Below are positions 45,996-55,512 of a stretch of DNA of 64,000 bases, in pieces. Made by a program: the position numbers and the translations under genes. The number at the start of each line of letters is the position of its first letter. The stretch's first letter is position 1. Location: NCBI GenBank assembly GCA_965242805.1, contig CBDETD010000002.1, positions 558,001 to 622,000 of the forward strand, read 5' to 3'. This stretch comes from JANQEU01 sp965242805 (GTDB lineage: Bacteria > Bacteroidota > Bacteroidia > Cytophagales > Cyclobacteriaceae). The notes under the pieces were generated by a model. That model worked only from the letters and a program-made list of their open reading frames with translations. It had not been told where the DNA came from and searched no databases.

Positions 45996-46034
45996 ACAAA
46001 TATTTAAATAATATGGCTATATTTGTTCTACAAA
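45996..46034 (+). promoter_or_regulatory. candidate PadR operator and -7 element (cassette B)
   Basis: TTTGTTCTACAAA at 46022-46034 is a 5-3-5 palindrome, 10 nt upstream of the PadR ATG and matching the cassette A site at 35857. It overlaps TATATTTG (46018-46025), a full match to the Bacteroidota -7 consensus TAnnTTTG. A wider inverted repeat ACAAATAT/ATATTTGT spans 45996-46026. Repression by occlusion of the promoter is plausible. Confidence 0.55.
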
Positions 46035-46044
46035 AGCTTAAAAA

Positions 46045-46368
46045 ATGTCTAAAAACCTTGGTACGCTTGAAGAGACGATCCTCCTACTTGTAGCTGTGAT
46101 GGTTGAAGAGGTTTACGGTTATACTGTATCTGAGGAATATTTTAAAAACTTTGGCCAGCGAATTTCGATTAGCGCAGTCCATACAGTCCTGACCCGTCTG
46201 GAAAACAAAGGGCTGATCAAGTCAGAAATGGGAGGAGCTACCCGTGAAAGAGGAGGTCGAAGAAAACGGATCTTCAAAATCACCAACCTGGGCATGAATA
46301 CACTGGAAACGTTACAGAGCAACAGGATGAAGCTTTGGAAGATGATGCCCGATCTCAATCCTCAATGA
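46045..46368 (+). CDS. PadR family transcriptional regulator (cassette B)
   Basis: A 107-residue PadR winged-helix regulator, closely related to the cassette A PadR: both contain the segment GLIKS/GFLKS followed by MGGAT.ERGGRRKR. The stop overlaps the permease ATG (ATGA). Autoregulation through the 46022-46034 palindrome is likely. PadR ligands are typically small phenolic or membrane-active molecules; nothing here identifies one. Confidence 0.93.
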   Translation: MSKNLGTLEETILLLVAVMVEEVYGYTVSEEYFKNFGQRISISAVHTVLTRLENKGLIKSEMGGATRERGGRRKRIFKITNLGMNTLETLQSNRMKLWKMMPDLNPQ

Positions 46369-49022
46369 AGATCAGAGAGCCCATACCATCTCCTCCGCGC
46401 TGGATCGACCGGTTCCTTGAATGGTACTGTTCAGATCGACTTATTGATGAGGTCCAGGGGGATCTGCATGAAGCTCATTATTACAGGTCACGGGAATTCG
46501 GGAAAGTGAAAGCCAATCTTTGGTATTTCTGGGATGTAATGAGGTTTTTTCGACCTTCATCTTTTGGAAAAAGAAGTCAAAACTCAACATATTTTGCTAT
46601 GCACGGAAATTACTTCAAAGTCACGTATCGAAATTTTGTCAAAAACAAGATATATAGTTCCATAAATCTTTCAGGTTTGATTGTAGGAATTGTCAGCTGT
46701 TTGCTCATATCCCTACATGTTCTTGAAGAGTTATCTTATGACACGTTCCACCCTAATGCTGACAATAAGTACAGGTTGGTTATGGACATGTTTAATAATG
46801 GGGATGAACTTAGTGCTCACAGCGCCCCTGTATTTGCAGCCGTAGGTCCCAACATCAAGGAAGATTTTCCTGAAATAGTTGATTATAACAGGATCCTACC
46901 CTTCGGCGATGGTGTATACAGTGTCAAACAAGCTGATGGTACACTTGTCAGGTATAATGAAACCAAAGCCGTACTGGCAGATGAGAATTTCTTCACAATG
47001 TTTGGTTTTGAATTGGTTCAGGGAAATCCGAAGACAGTTTTGACCGAAAAATTCCAGGTGGTTCTATCGGAGAGCACCGCCACGAAATATTTTGGTGATG
47101 AAAATCCCATAGGAAAGCCTATTTTTTATCGGGGAGTTCGTGAATATGTTGTATCCGGTGTGATGAGGGACTTCCCTGAAAACTCTCACCTACAATTCGA
47201 TATTATATGTTCACTTAAAACCTGGGATGGATTTGATGAATGGGTGAATAATTGGGGGTGGTATGATTTCTACACCTACATTGAAGTAAATGACAACACT
47301 GATATCAGCCTACTCCGCGAGAAAGCTGGTAATTACCTGGCTGAGAAAAAAGCCGATGAATATGCAAAAGACAATACCAAAGAAGTATTGATCTTACAAC
47401 ACCTTCCCGGTATCCATCTATACTCTGAAGGGTTAAGCTGGGAAATGGGCGACAATGGTGGGGCTGATCAGGTGTATTTCCTCTCAGTTATTGCAGCATT
47501 AATACTTATCATTGCCTGGGTAAACTTTATTAATCTCTCGACAGCACGAGCTGTCAAAAGAGCAAGGGAAGTTGGTGTAAGAAAGGTCGTAGGTGCATCT
47601 CGAAAAACTCTAATAAGTCAGTTCCTTGCTGAATCTTTCTTCTATAATTTGACGGCGATGGTCATTAGCCTGTCACTATTGTTCATCATTGTACCCATTG
47701 TAAACAGCAGAATGGACATCACCCTGGACTTATCTCAACTTCTGTCAGGAATAGTGGTCATTGTCCTATTAGGGCTGATACTGTCTGGCACCATGATCTC
47801 AGGACTTTATCCGGCTATGGTTATGACAGGTTTCAAACCCATAAATGTGCTGAAGGGTAACTTCTACAATCGGAGATCTAAATTTGGTTTTCGCCAAATA
47901 TTGGTGATTCTTCAGTTTACCATCTCAGTAATTCTTGTATTGGGGACGATCCTCGCTGTCAAACAACTTCGATTCATGCAATCTCAGGACTTAGGGATCA
48001 ATGTAGAGCAGACAATGGTCGTTAGGGGGCCAAGTGCTGGAATAGACAGGGAAGATCTGATCAATCGAAAAAGTGTATTTGAGAACACACTGGAGCAAAT
48101 ACCTTCAATAAAAGGCTTCACAGCTTCCAATGTCGTGCCAGGGGTCGAAAACTTTAGTATTTCTAGCTTCAGAACCCGATTTTCGGATATGGCCAGAGAC
48201 ATATACAGAGTCAGGATTGACGAAAACTTTGTTCCTGATTTTGAGATAAACCTGCTGTCAGGCAGGAACTTCGTCAAAGGAATGGCATCGGATTCCAATG
48301 CCGTTTTAATCAATGAAAGAGCCATGTTACTGTTGGGATTTGATACGCCCGAGGACGCCCTTGGCGAGATCCTCAACCCCGGTAACCGATATGAATGGAG
48401 GATCATTGGAGTGGTCAGCAACTACCATCATTCTTCATTGAAGGAAGCCATGGATCCAATCTTATTTACCTACAGAACAGGATGGGGTAATTTCTATTCA
48501 ATGAAACTGGCCGGTCGAGAGCTTGAAGAAACAATTGTAGCTGTGGAAAGGGCATGGGACGAGGTATTCCCAGACAATCCATTTGATTTCTTTTTCCTGG
48601 ACGAGTTCTTCGATCGACAATACAAGTCAGATAAACTGTTCAATGCCGTATTCAATGCTTTTGCAGGCTTAGCCATTTTTGTTGCATGCCTGGGATTATT
48701 TGGTCTTGTTTCCTTTACAGCCGAACAGGCAAAGAAAGAGATCAGTATCCGAAAAGTTCTGGGGGCCTCCATTACAAGAATAATAGGGCTATTTGCCCGG
48801 GATTATGCCATCCTTTTGTTTATTTCCATTTTGATAGCCTTCCCGTTGGGATTTGTGCTTATGGAAAGATGGTTGGATGATTTTGCCTATCGCACGACCA
48901 TTAGTGCACCGGTATTTATATCAGGAGGTCTGATCATCGTATTGGTCGCCACAGTGACGGTGAGCTTTAAGTCTATGATGGCAGCGAGATCGAATCCTGT
49001 AGACGCTTTGAGGGAGGAATGA
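46365..49022 (+). CDS. FtsX-type permease with N-terminal prefix domain (cassette B)
   Basis: An 885-residue membrane protein. I start it at 46365 (MKIREPIPSPPRW), which overlaps the PadR stop by 4 bp; an earlier ATG at 46335 lies within the PadR frame. It has the same prefix domain type as cassette A (PPRWIDRFLEWYC, DEVQGDLHEAH, FWDVMRFFR) and then two MacB-like halves with FtsX loops (KRAREVGVRKVVGAS, KKEISIRKVLGAS). No ATPase gene is nearby. It may work as an ATPase-independent or trans-supplied transporter or signalling scaffold. Confidence 0.92.
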   Translation: MKIREPIPSPPRWIDRFLEWYCSDRLIDEVQGDLHEAHYYRSREFGKVKANLWYFWDVMRFFRPSSFGKRSQNSTYFAMHGNYFKVTYRNFVKNKIYSSINLSGLIVGIVSCLLISLHVLEELSYDTFHPNADNKYRLVMDMFNNGDELSAHSAPVFAAVGPNIKEDFPEIVDYNRILPFGDGVYSVKQADGTLVRYNETKAVLADENFFTMFGFELVQGNPKTVLTEKFQVVLSESTATKYFGDENPIGKPIFYRGVREYVVSGVMRDFPENSHLQFDIICSLKTWDGFDEWVNNWGWYDFYTYIEVNDNTDISLLREKAGNYLAEKKADEYAKDNTKEVLILQHLPGIHLYSEGLSWEMGDNGGADQVYFLSVIAALILIIAWVNFINLSTARAVKRAREVGVRKVVGASRKTLISQFLAESFFYNLTAMVISLSLLFIIVPIVNSRMDITLDLSQLLSGIVVIVLLGLILSGTMISGLYPAMVMTGFKPINVLKGNFYNRRSKFGFRQILVILQFTISVILVLGTILAVKQLRFMQSQDLGINVEQTMVVRGPSAGIDREDLINRKSVFENTLEQIPSIKGFTASNVVPGVENFSISSFRTRFSDMARDIYRVRIDENFVPDFEINLLSGRNFVKGMASDSNAVLINERAMLLLGFDTPEDALGEILNPGNRYEWRIIGVVSNYHHSSLKEAMDPILFTYRTGWGNFYSMKLAGRELEETIVAVERAWDEVFPDNPFDFFFLDEFFDRQYKSDKLFNAVFNAFAGLAIFVACLGLFGLVSFTAEQAKKEISIRKVLGASITRIIGLFARDYAILLFISILIAFPLGFVLMERWLDDFAYRTTISAPVFISGGLIIVLVATVTVSFKSMMAARSNPVDALREE

Positions 49023-49047
49023 TTAAACGATATTTGAAGGATACTAC

Positions 49048-49908
49048 CTAACTATCCATCTTTCTAAGCTCTTCCTCCGTGTAATCCGTCGGTTTACCCA
49101 GGTGTTCGAACTTATCAAGCTCCTCTTTAAATTCTTTCAGTTTAATGTTCACACGATTGTAGGCAGGACCACCTAGCGGAAGATGAACGGGGGGATTGCC
49201 CAATTGGGCCACTTCGTACATCGCCTTCACTGCTCTGATAGGATCTCCTACTTGTTTGCCACTGTTTCCACTTATTGCATCCATATTCTTGGAGGCCGAT
49301 TCATTATAGTCTTCTATGGATGATTTAGAAAAAGTAGCCGACCTGCCTGCCCAATCCGTTCTGAATGGTCCGGGTTCAATGTTGGTCACTTTTATACCCA
49401 GATGACTTACTTCCGCTGCCAACGCTTCTCCAATCCCCTCAAGGGCAAACTTGGATCCATTGTAAATACCCACTCCAGGAAATCCATTTAAACCAGCAAT
49501 TGAGGTAATATTCAAAATGTGACCTGAACGTTGTTTACGCATGGAAGGAAGTACCGCTTTGATCATTCTTACAGCGCCATAAACATTGACATCAAATTGA
49601 CGTTGCATTTCGTCTTCGGGCACTTCTTCTATCGCTCCCAATGAACCATATCCAGCGTTGTTGACAAGCACATCGATATGACCGAATGTGTTGAGAACGT
49701 ACTTTATGGTCTTCTGTATGACCTTGGACTCTCTGACATCCAGGTTGACTCCAATTGTGAGGTCCGGAACAAGGTCATTAAATTCTTTAACCTGGTCATC
49801 ACGTCTCAGAGTACCGATGGCATAATGTCCTTCGGAAGCAACGTACTTAGCTAATTCGCGACCGAATCCTGTCGAACATCCTGTAATTAGCCAAACCTTC
49901 TTACTCAT
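49048..49908 (-). CDS. short-chain dehydrogenase/reductase (classical SDR)
   Basis: A 286-residue classical SDR: cofactor motif TGCSTGFG (residues 9-16), NNAGYGS, catalytic serine in ITSIAG, and the YxxxK pair in YNGSK. C-terminal residues 220-286 form a substrate-binding extension of the YusZ/retinol-type SDRs. Substrate unknown. It is the last gene of a reverse-strand series (PadR, FtsX, unknown, phosphoesterase, BASS, SDR) with short gaps; 26 bp separate it from the BASS gene. Confidence 0.93.
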   Translation of the reverse strand: MSKKVWLITGCSTGFGRELAKYVASEGHYAIGTLRRDDQVKEFNDLVPDLTIGVNLDVRESKVIQKTIKYVLNTFGHIDVLVNNAGYGSLGAIEEVPEDEMQRQFDVNVYGAVRMIKAVLPSMRKQRSGHILNITSIAGLNGFPGVGIYNGSKFALEGIGEALAAEVSHLGIKVTNIEPGPFRTDWAGRSATFSKSSIEDYNESASKNMDAISGNSGKQVGDPIRAVKAMYEVAQLGNPPVHLPLGGPAYNRVNIKLKEFKEELDKFEHLGKPTDYTEEELRKMDS

Positions 49909-49934
49909 AACTTAAGTTGTTTTTAAAAGATTAA

Positions 49935-51062
49935 TCAAATGGAAGTACTTTCTTCAACCTCCAATACCTCGGCTTGATCTCCAGGCCTTCCCCTCCACCA
50001 TGTTGCCAACGAGGAACCTGTGATATTCATCAATGGACCAAATACAGCTGGAGCTAATCCCATTGTGGCTACTCTACCCATCTCCAGGGCAATACCAGAT
50101 GCCAATCCCGCATTCTGCATTCCTACCTCGAATGCAATGGTTCTTGAAGATCTGCTATCCATTCCTAATAATCGACAACTCCAAAATCCTAGTAAATAAC
50201 CCAAAGAATTATGAACAATTACCACCATTATCAATGTGAATCCGATGGATAATAGCGAATCTCTTCCAGCTGCTGTAATTATAGTTATAATAATGGCAAT
50301 ACCCGCCATTGAGATAATTGGCATCGTACGATCCAACCATTTAAATCGGCCATGTGCAAAATGATTGAAGATCAACCCTCCAATAATCGGTAATATCACG
50401 ATCTTGAGAATGCTGAGAAACATGGCGAAAAGATCAATAGGTACAAGCTCATCGGCTAGTAGTTTCATTAGAAAAGGTGTCGTTATGGGAGACAACAAGG
50501 TTGCAACTGCCGTCAAAGTAACTGACAGTGCAAGGTTAGCTTTTGACAAATATGACATAACATTGGAGGCCAATCCACTTGGAGAGCATCCTACCAATAT
50601 GATCCCAGCTGCAATTTCGGCGGGTAGTCCTGATGCATATGCAAGACTATATCCGATAAATGGCATAATGGTAAATTGACAAAGCACTCCCACCAATACT
50701 GCTTTTGGCATTCTGATCACACCTGCAAAATCGTTTAAGCTCATAGTTGTGCCCATTCCAAACATGATCACTATTAGAAGAGGTACAATTAGGTTCTTCA
50801 GGTCAAATCCTCCCAGTTCCGAAAATATCTCAGGGAAAAACATCGAAGCAGTAACTGCCGCGAAAATCAGAATGGTAAAAGAGAATCCCTGGAAGACTTC
50901 ATATCTCCTGACCAATAACGATAGCAGTAAAAAGAATAGAATACTGAACACACCACCAATACCTGCATAACCTAAAAGCAGAAAGGTGCTTCCGATCAAT
51001 AAAGCACCCAAGGTTAGTACCGGAAGGATTCTGGAGATTGCCAATATCAAATTTTCCGACAA
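49935..51062 (-). CDS. bile acid:sodium symporter (BASS) family transporter
   Basis: A 375-residue transporter with about ten helices. Family hallmarks are FGMGTTMSLNDFAGV and AAGIILVGCSPSGLASNVMSYLSKAN-type helix 4 (SPSGLASN core), plus FEVGMQNAGLASGIAL near residue 318. BASS proteins move sodium with organic anions such as bile acids, pyruvate or pantoate; in bacteria the cargo is often unknown. It lies 28 bp after the phosphoesterase gene and 26 bp before the SDR gene. Confidence 0.93.
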   Translation of the reverse strand: MSENLILAISRILPVLTLGALLIGSTFLLLGYAGIGGVFSILFFLLLSLLVRRYEVFQGFSFTILIFAAVTASMFFPEIFSELGGFDLKNLIVPLLIVIMFGMGTTMSLNDFAGVIRMPKAVLVGVLCQFTIMPFIGYSLAYASGLPAEIAAGIILVGCSPSGLASNVMSYLSKANLALSVTLTAVATLLSPITTPFLMKLLADELVPIDLFAMFLSILKIVILPIIGGLIFNHFAHGRFKWLDRTMPIISMAGIAIIITIITAAGRDSLLSIGFTLIMVVIVHNSLGYLLGFWSCRLLGMDSRSSRTIAFEVGMQNAGLASGIALEMGRVATMGLAPAVFGPLMNITGSSLATWWRGRPGDQAEVLEVEESTSI

Positions 51063-51090
51063 TTATAATACAAAGCAATTTATCGTATTC

Positions 51091-51771
51091 TTATAACGTG
51101 ATAGTAAATATGGGTTCGTCTGAATAGGCTATATAATTGACGTTGATCAAATCATTTCCGGCCACATTTTCCCGAACCAGAAATTTACCTCTGGTGTGTC
51201 CAACGATCTGATTAATATTTGAAGCTGGATTGACTAATAACTCCTTAAAAAAGTCACACCAAAAAGGACCTCCGAATTCTGCAAAACCACCCCTATAAAC
51301 ACTTGCCAATGCTAACAATTGCCTCCCCTTTTCATGGCTCAGCATGCTATTCAATTTTGACGCCAGGTCATTAATGTCTTCAAATGTATCCACGTTGTCT
51401 TCAAGCCAACTTTTCGACACCCCAGCATGAGTGAACAGGTAGTTCCCCTTTGTAAATGCAGCCTGAAATAATCCTATGTTGTCATTGAACAAGGATCGCA
51501 AAACGCTCAACATCTGTGGTCTGAATCCGGTACTCTGGAAGTGAGGAAAGAACATGTAGTGTATATCATGATTCCCGATGAGTAAGGTTACTTCTTGGGG
51601 ATTGTCTTTTTTGAATTTTATAACTTCTTCAAGGTTTATCCGGATCGTTCTGTCATCCAGATCATAGGAGTCTACATAATCACCAACAAAAACGTAATGG
51701 TCCACATCCATGTCCAAAGCCTCCTTCCATCGAGAGACGCCGTGTAAATCTCCAATGCATGCAACCCTCAT
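51091..51771 (-). CDS. calcineurin-like metallophosphoesterase
   Basis: A 226-residue phosphoesterase with the full metal-site set: GDLHG (residues 7-11), GDYVDSYD (about 30-37), GNHD (about 65-68), a later HAGVSKSW and VGHTRGK near residue 190. It has no membrane helix or signal peptide. Targets may be proteins, nucleotides or small phosphates. It sits in the reverse-strand series between an unknown protein and BASS, each gap under 60 bp. Confidence 0.93.
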   Translation of the reverse strand: MRVACIGDLHGVSRWKEALDMDVDHYVFVGDYVDSYDLDDRTIRINLEEVIKFKKDNPQEVTLLIGNHDIHYMFFPHFQSTGFRPQMLSVLRSLFNDNIGLFQAAFTKGNYLFTHAGVSKSWLEDNVDTFEDINDLASKLNSMLSHEKGRQLLALASVYRGGFAEFGGPFWCDFFKELLVNPASNINQIVGHTRGKFLVRENVAGNDLINVNYIAYSDEPIFTITL

Positions 51772-51830
51772 GAATTGAAATTAGAGAAAATAATTATAGG
51801 AATACATGCTTTTTTGAAGAAGACCTGAAA

Positions 51831-52388
51831 TCATTTCCAAGAAATGGTGGACAAGGCTTCCACAACCTTACTCAATCCTGATGATTTGTTGAAGGTCTTC
51901 ACGGGAGAAAGACGTAGTACCTTATTCCGAATCCTGTTTATTCCAGCAAGATCCATTTGCCCACCACCTTCAACAAGAATAGCGATGGCTGTTTTCAATG
52001 TACTTGCCCTTACACGGACCGTTTTTGGACAGTTTCTAGCCGGATGAATATGAATGTGATGCTGATCATCTTCACCCATCCGAAGAATCCAAAATGATCT
52101 GTCCGACAATTGTATTTTAACAAATCCATCGTTATCACGAATGAATCTATGATAAGTAATTCGGTCTACAACCCTGGAACCTTTAAGCCTGTCAAATACT
52201 TCCTTCTCAATATCATCTACAGACAGATCACCCAGATAGAGATCCATTTGGGAATTCCCGATCTTCAAAAGGTCCTTCCTTAATGTTGATTCGTCTGGTT
52301 TCTTTTGGATGTAATCGGAGATATAACCTCCATGATGTTTGAGAGGATTGAATGAAATGGGAAGACTTCCTTTGCCTGTTTCTTTCAT
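51831..52388 (-). CDS. hypothetical protein with HIHIHPAR motif
   Basis: A ~185-residue cytosolic protein that I do not recognise. It has a helical N-terminus rich in charged residues, a central strand pair (FVKIQLSDRSFWILRMG), then DDQHHIHIHPAR, a histidine-rich strand which could bind metal, and a helical C-terminus. The start is ATG 52388; a GTG one codon earlier is possible. A 9-bp inverted repeat lies directly upstream (52394-52429). It is adjacent to the metallophosphoesterase gene (59-bp gap). Confidence 0.68.
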   Translation of the reverse strand: MKETGKGSLPISFNPLKHHGGYISDYIQKKPDESTLRKDLLKIGNSQMDLYLGDLSVDDIEKEVFDRLKGSRVVDRITYHRFIRDNDGFVKIQLSDRSFWILRMGEDDQHHIHIHPARNCPKTVRVRASTLKTAIAILVEGGGQMDLAGINRIRNKVLRLSPVKTFNKSSGLSKVVEALSTISWK

Positions 52389-52393
52389 CACTC

Positions 52394-52429
52394 AAAGGCA
52401 ATAAACAAGTATAACTCGCAATTGCCTTT
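52394..52429 (-). promoter_or_regulatory. perfect 9-bp inverted repeat overlapping the translation start region
   Basis: AAAGGCAAT / ATTGCCTTT with an 18-nt loop, ending 5 nt upstream of the ATG at 52388. In the mRNA it would form a hairpin over the ribosome-binding region; as DNA it could be an operator. No T run follows, so it is not a typical terminator of the permease gene. Confidence 0.5.
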
Positions 52430-52475
52430 AATTACAACAGACAAGATGCATCTAGAGGTTCTTTACATGTAATAT

Positions 52476-55148
52476 TTATTCGTATTTCAAGCTGTCCACT
52501 GGATTATTACGTGCTGATTGAAGAGATTTTATACCTACAGTTAAGATGAAAAACACAATAATTGTCAAAATTGCCGTCAATATTGTGCCAGCGTTCACAC
52601 TCACCCTATAGGTAAAATTGTTTAACCAATAGGTCAATCCGAAATATGCTGTGGGTACTCCGATCAGGATTGAGATCCCAAGTGATCTGAAATACTGTTT
52701 TCCCAATAGAATTAGAATTCCTTTTTCGGTACACCCCAATACTTTGCGTACACCAATTTCCTTTTTTCTAAGCTCAGCGATGAATAATGTCAAAGCAAAC
52801 AGTCCCATTAAGGCAATAACAATTGCCAATGCTGAAAAGAATGGTATGATCTTTCCCAGTCTTCGTTCCTGATTATACATCCTGGCAAACTCGTTATCCA
52901 GAAACCAATACTCAAAGGGACGCTCTGGATATATAGATAACCATTCATGTTTCAATTCGGAGATGGTTTGGTTACTATTCATCCCCTCAAGTTTCACCGA
53001 CAGCACGCCCTCGACATAATTGTTTGCACATATGACCAGGGGTTCAATCTCTTCTTTTATGGATTTATATACAAAATCTTCAACCACACCTATGACAATA
53101 CCATGAGACCTTCCAAATACATAGTTGATACTGTCCTCCGTCAATCTGAGACCCAGGGCTTCTTCAGGAGACAAACCCAGTTTTCTGGATGCTGTCTCAT
53201 TAATTATAAGCGCATTGAACTCAATATTCTTACGGAAGTCCCTACCAGCCAACAATTTCAATCCGTAAGTAGTCAAAAATCCTCCATCGGCATCAAATTT
53301 ATTCCAATAGAATGGGTCATCTGAAAGGCTATGTGCATAATACTTAGTGTTGATCCTCCCAAAGTCCGATTGCCTGGGAAGGTGCATCCCCAGGGTATTG
53401 GAGACAACACCGGGAATACTCTGAATTGCCTGTTTGTATCGCTGAGCCTGCAGACTGTCCCCCATCCTGGAGGTTCGAATCCCAATGACAGACTCTCTGC
53501 TTTTACCCAAATACCCCTGGTTGATCAAGTTTAATTGCTCAAATACGGTCACAGTTGATACAATCAACACTGTGGCCACAGTGAATTGAAGAATTACCAG
53601 AAAGTTTCTTGCCGGTGAGTTGATTTTTTCATTCCTGAATATCTGTGATAATCCGGATACACCTCTGAATTTCCTTGAAAAATAAATTGAGGGCAACAGA
53701 CCTGTGAGAAGTACAACAACTGCAACAATCAAGATCGCTGTCAGGGTAAAATCAATTGAAGAAAGACTCCTCATTATGGATATATTCTTGCTTAAAAGAT
53801 TGTTGAATTCCGGAAGTAGAAGAATTGCAACAACAATGGACAGTGCAAATGAAAAAACAACATTGAGTGTTGATTCAAGGAAAAACTGAAGCTTCAGTTG
53901 ATTATTGGAACTTCCGAGTGTCTTCCGCAGCGCAATCTCCTTACTCCTTTTGGAAGCATTTGCAGTAGTCAAATTTCCGAAATTCACTAATGCTATGATT
54001 AGGATGAATATCCCAAGAATTCCAAGACCCGTTAAGTAACTTCGGTCAATTGGAGTGTCGATCTCCCATTTCACAGGTGGAGTGAAGTGGATATCCCTTA
54101 AGGGTGTGATCAGAGGATCTATTTGGGTGGCACGGTTTGGGATTACCTCTTCCAGAAATTCCTTCAGACCCTCTCCCACCGCTTTTGCAACTTCTTCGTT
54201 TTCCACCTTGAAATAGGAGAACATATAACCGGGCCTGGGATTTTGGTCTATCCATCCACGGTTATGTTCACCGAAAATTCCATGGATTGCATCTATATGA
54301 GCAACATACCCTGGTTTGAAAAGACTGTTGGATGGAGGGTCTTTCATTACTCCGGTGACTATCATATTTACTTCGTTGCCCCTCCTTAAGTATTTTAATG
54401 CATGGCCTACAGGATTTATTTCACCAAATATCTTCCTCGAGGTACTTTCCGTTAGCACTATGGAACTAATGTCCTTAAGCTGGGCCTCAGGTTCGCCATA
54501 TTTCATTTCAAAACTCAGAAAATCAAAAAAATTCGGATCTGACCAGTAAATACCTTCCTCATAGAAATATTCATCGGAATTTGGCTCGTGAATATATCCA
54601 TAAGAGATCTGTACAAAGCGAAAGTGGTCCTTGATTGTGGAAATACGATTTGCTAATACTCCATTCCACATTCCGGAAGAAAACGCTCGATCCTCCTTTG
54701 CCCCGTTTTCCTCGGTATAGGTATAACTCAATCTGTAAATCTTATCATAATCAGGGTGGTGTTTTTCATAACTCAATTCATCATGCAAAAACAATCCTAT
54801 GAAAATCAAAGCAACGAATGCTGTCGTCAATCCAGCAATGTTGATACTACTTGTCAACATTTGTTTTCTGAAGATCCTTAAGCCCACTTTGAGGAAATTG
54901 GGCATCAAACCAGAAGTAAAAACTGATCCCTGGAGAGCTTTGAATTCTTCTTTTTCTATCTGAGGTATATGTCCGAGGTTTGAGCATGCAGTTTCAAATG
55001 CTTCTTGTTCGGTCAATCCACCAGCTGTCAGGTCTTCAATTTCATCCCTTAGATGCCCTTCAAGTTCTTCGATAAATCCATCTTCCAAATACCTGGACTT
55101 CCTAAGACTTCTTTTCCAATTCGAAATGTTCTTCTCAAGTTTTGACAT
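52476..55148 (-). CDS. FtsX-type permease with alternative N-terminal prefix (cassette C)
   Basis: An 890-residue membrane protein. The N-terminus (about 1-70: KNISNWKRSLRKSRYLEDGF, EELEGHLRDEIEDL, LTEQEAFETACSNLG) is a helical prefix of the HAAS-like 'permease prefix domain 1' type, different from cassettes A and B. Two MacB-like halves with FtsX loops follow (SKRSKEIALRKTLGSS, RKKEIGVRKVLGCT). The PadR gene ends 9 bp upstream. No ATPase gene is nearby. Confidence 0.9.
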   Translation of the reverse strand: MSKLEKNISNWKRSLRKSRYLEDGFIEELEGHLRDEIEDLTAGGLTEQEAFETACSNLGHIPQIEKEEFKALQGSVFTSGLMPNFLKVGLRIFRKQMLTSSINIAGLTTAFVALIFIGLFLHDELSYEKHHPDYDKIYRLSYTYTEENGAKEDRAFSSGMWNGVLANRISTIKDHFRFVQISYGYIHEPNSDEYFYEEGIYWSDPNFFDFLSFEMKYGEPEAQLKDISSIVLTESTSRKIFGEINPVGHALKYLRRGNEVNMIVTGVMKDPPSNSLFKPGYVAHIDAIHGIFGEHNRGWIDQNPRPGYMFSYFKVENEEVAKAVGEGLKEFLEEVIPNRATQIDPLITPLRDIHFTPPVKWEIDTPIDRSYLTGLGILGIFILIIALVNFGNLTTANASKRSKEIALRKTLGSSNNQLKLQFFLESTLNVVFSFALSIVVAILLLPEFNNLLSKNISIMRSLSSIDFTLTAILIVAVVVLLTGLLPSIYFSRKFRGVSGLSQIFRNEKINSPARNFLVILQFTVATVLIVSTVTVFEQLNLINQGYLGKSRESVIGIRTSRMGDSLQAQRYKQAIQSIPGVVSNTLGMHLPRQSDFGRINTKYYAHSLSDDPFYWNKFDADGGFLTTYGLKLLAGRDFRKNIEFNALIINETASRKLGLSPEEALGLRLTEDSINYVFGRSHGIVIGVVEDFVYKSIKEEIEPLVICANNYVEGVLSVKLEGMNSNQTISELKHEWLSIYPERPFEYWFLDNEFARMYNQERRLGKIIPFFSALAIVIALMGLFALTLFIAELRKKEIGVRKVLGCTEKGILILLGKQYFRSLGISILIGVPTAYFGLTYWLNNFTYRVSVNAGTILTAILTIIVFFILTVGIKSLQSARNNPVDSLKYE

Positions 55149-55157
55149 GACACTTAA

Positions 55158-55496
55158 TCAAGATGATGGTTTGAAAGACCAGAGTTCCACGAGAATATTG
55201 TGAACGCTCAACCAATTAGACTTCTCTTTATGAAGTACCTCCTTCCCCAATTCTGTAATCGCATAGTATTTACGATGTCGTCCTTTTTCGGATTGTATCC
55301 AATTTGACTCTATGAGGTTTTCTTTTTCCAGACGATGCAGTACCGGATACAACATACCGTCAGCCCATTCCATGCGTCCATTCGAGACCATTTTAATTCG
55401 TTGAATGATCTCATAACCATAAGATGGTCCTTCCTGGAGAATACTTAGGATCATTGGCTTGGAAGAAGCCGCCACTAGTGATTTCGAAAATTCCAT
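55158..55496 (-). CDS. PadR family transcriptional regulator (cassette C)
   Basis: A 112-residue PadR protein of a different subfamily from the other two: MILSILQEGPSYGYEII, WADGMLYPVLHRLEKENLIES and KGRHRKYYAIT. The core YGYEI and Y-P-x-L-x-R-L-E recognition helix are typical of the PadR superfamily with short C-termini. A 23-bp near-perfect palindrome lies 16 nt upstream of its start and is a strong operator candidate. Confidence 0.93.
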   Translation of the reverse strand: MEFSKSLVAASSKPMILSILQEGPSYGYEIIQRIKMVSNGRMEWADGMLYPVLHRLEKENLIESNWIQSEKGRHRKYYAITELGKEVLHKEKSNWLSVHNILVELWSFKPSS

Positions 55497-55512
55497 ATAC
55501 GTAATTTAACTA

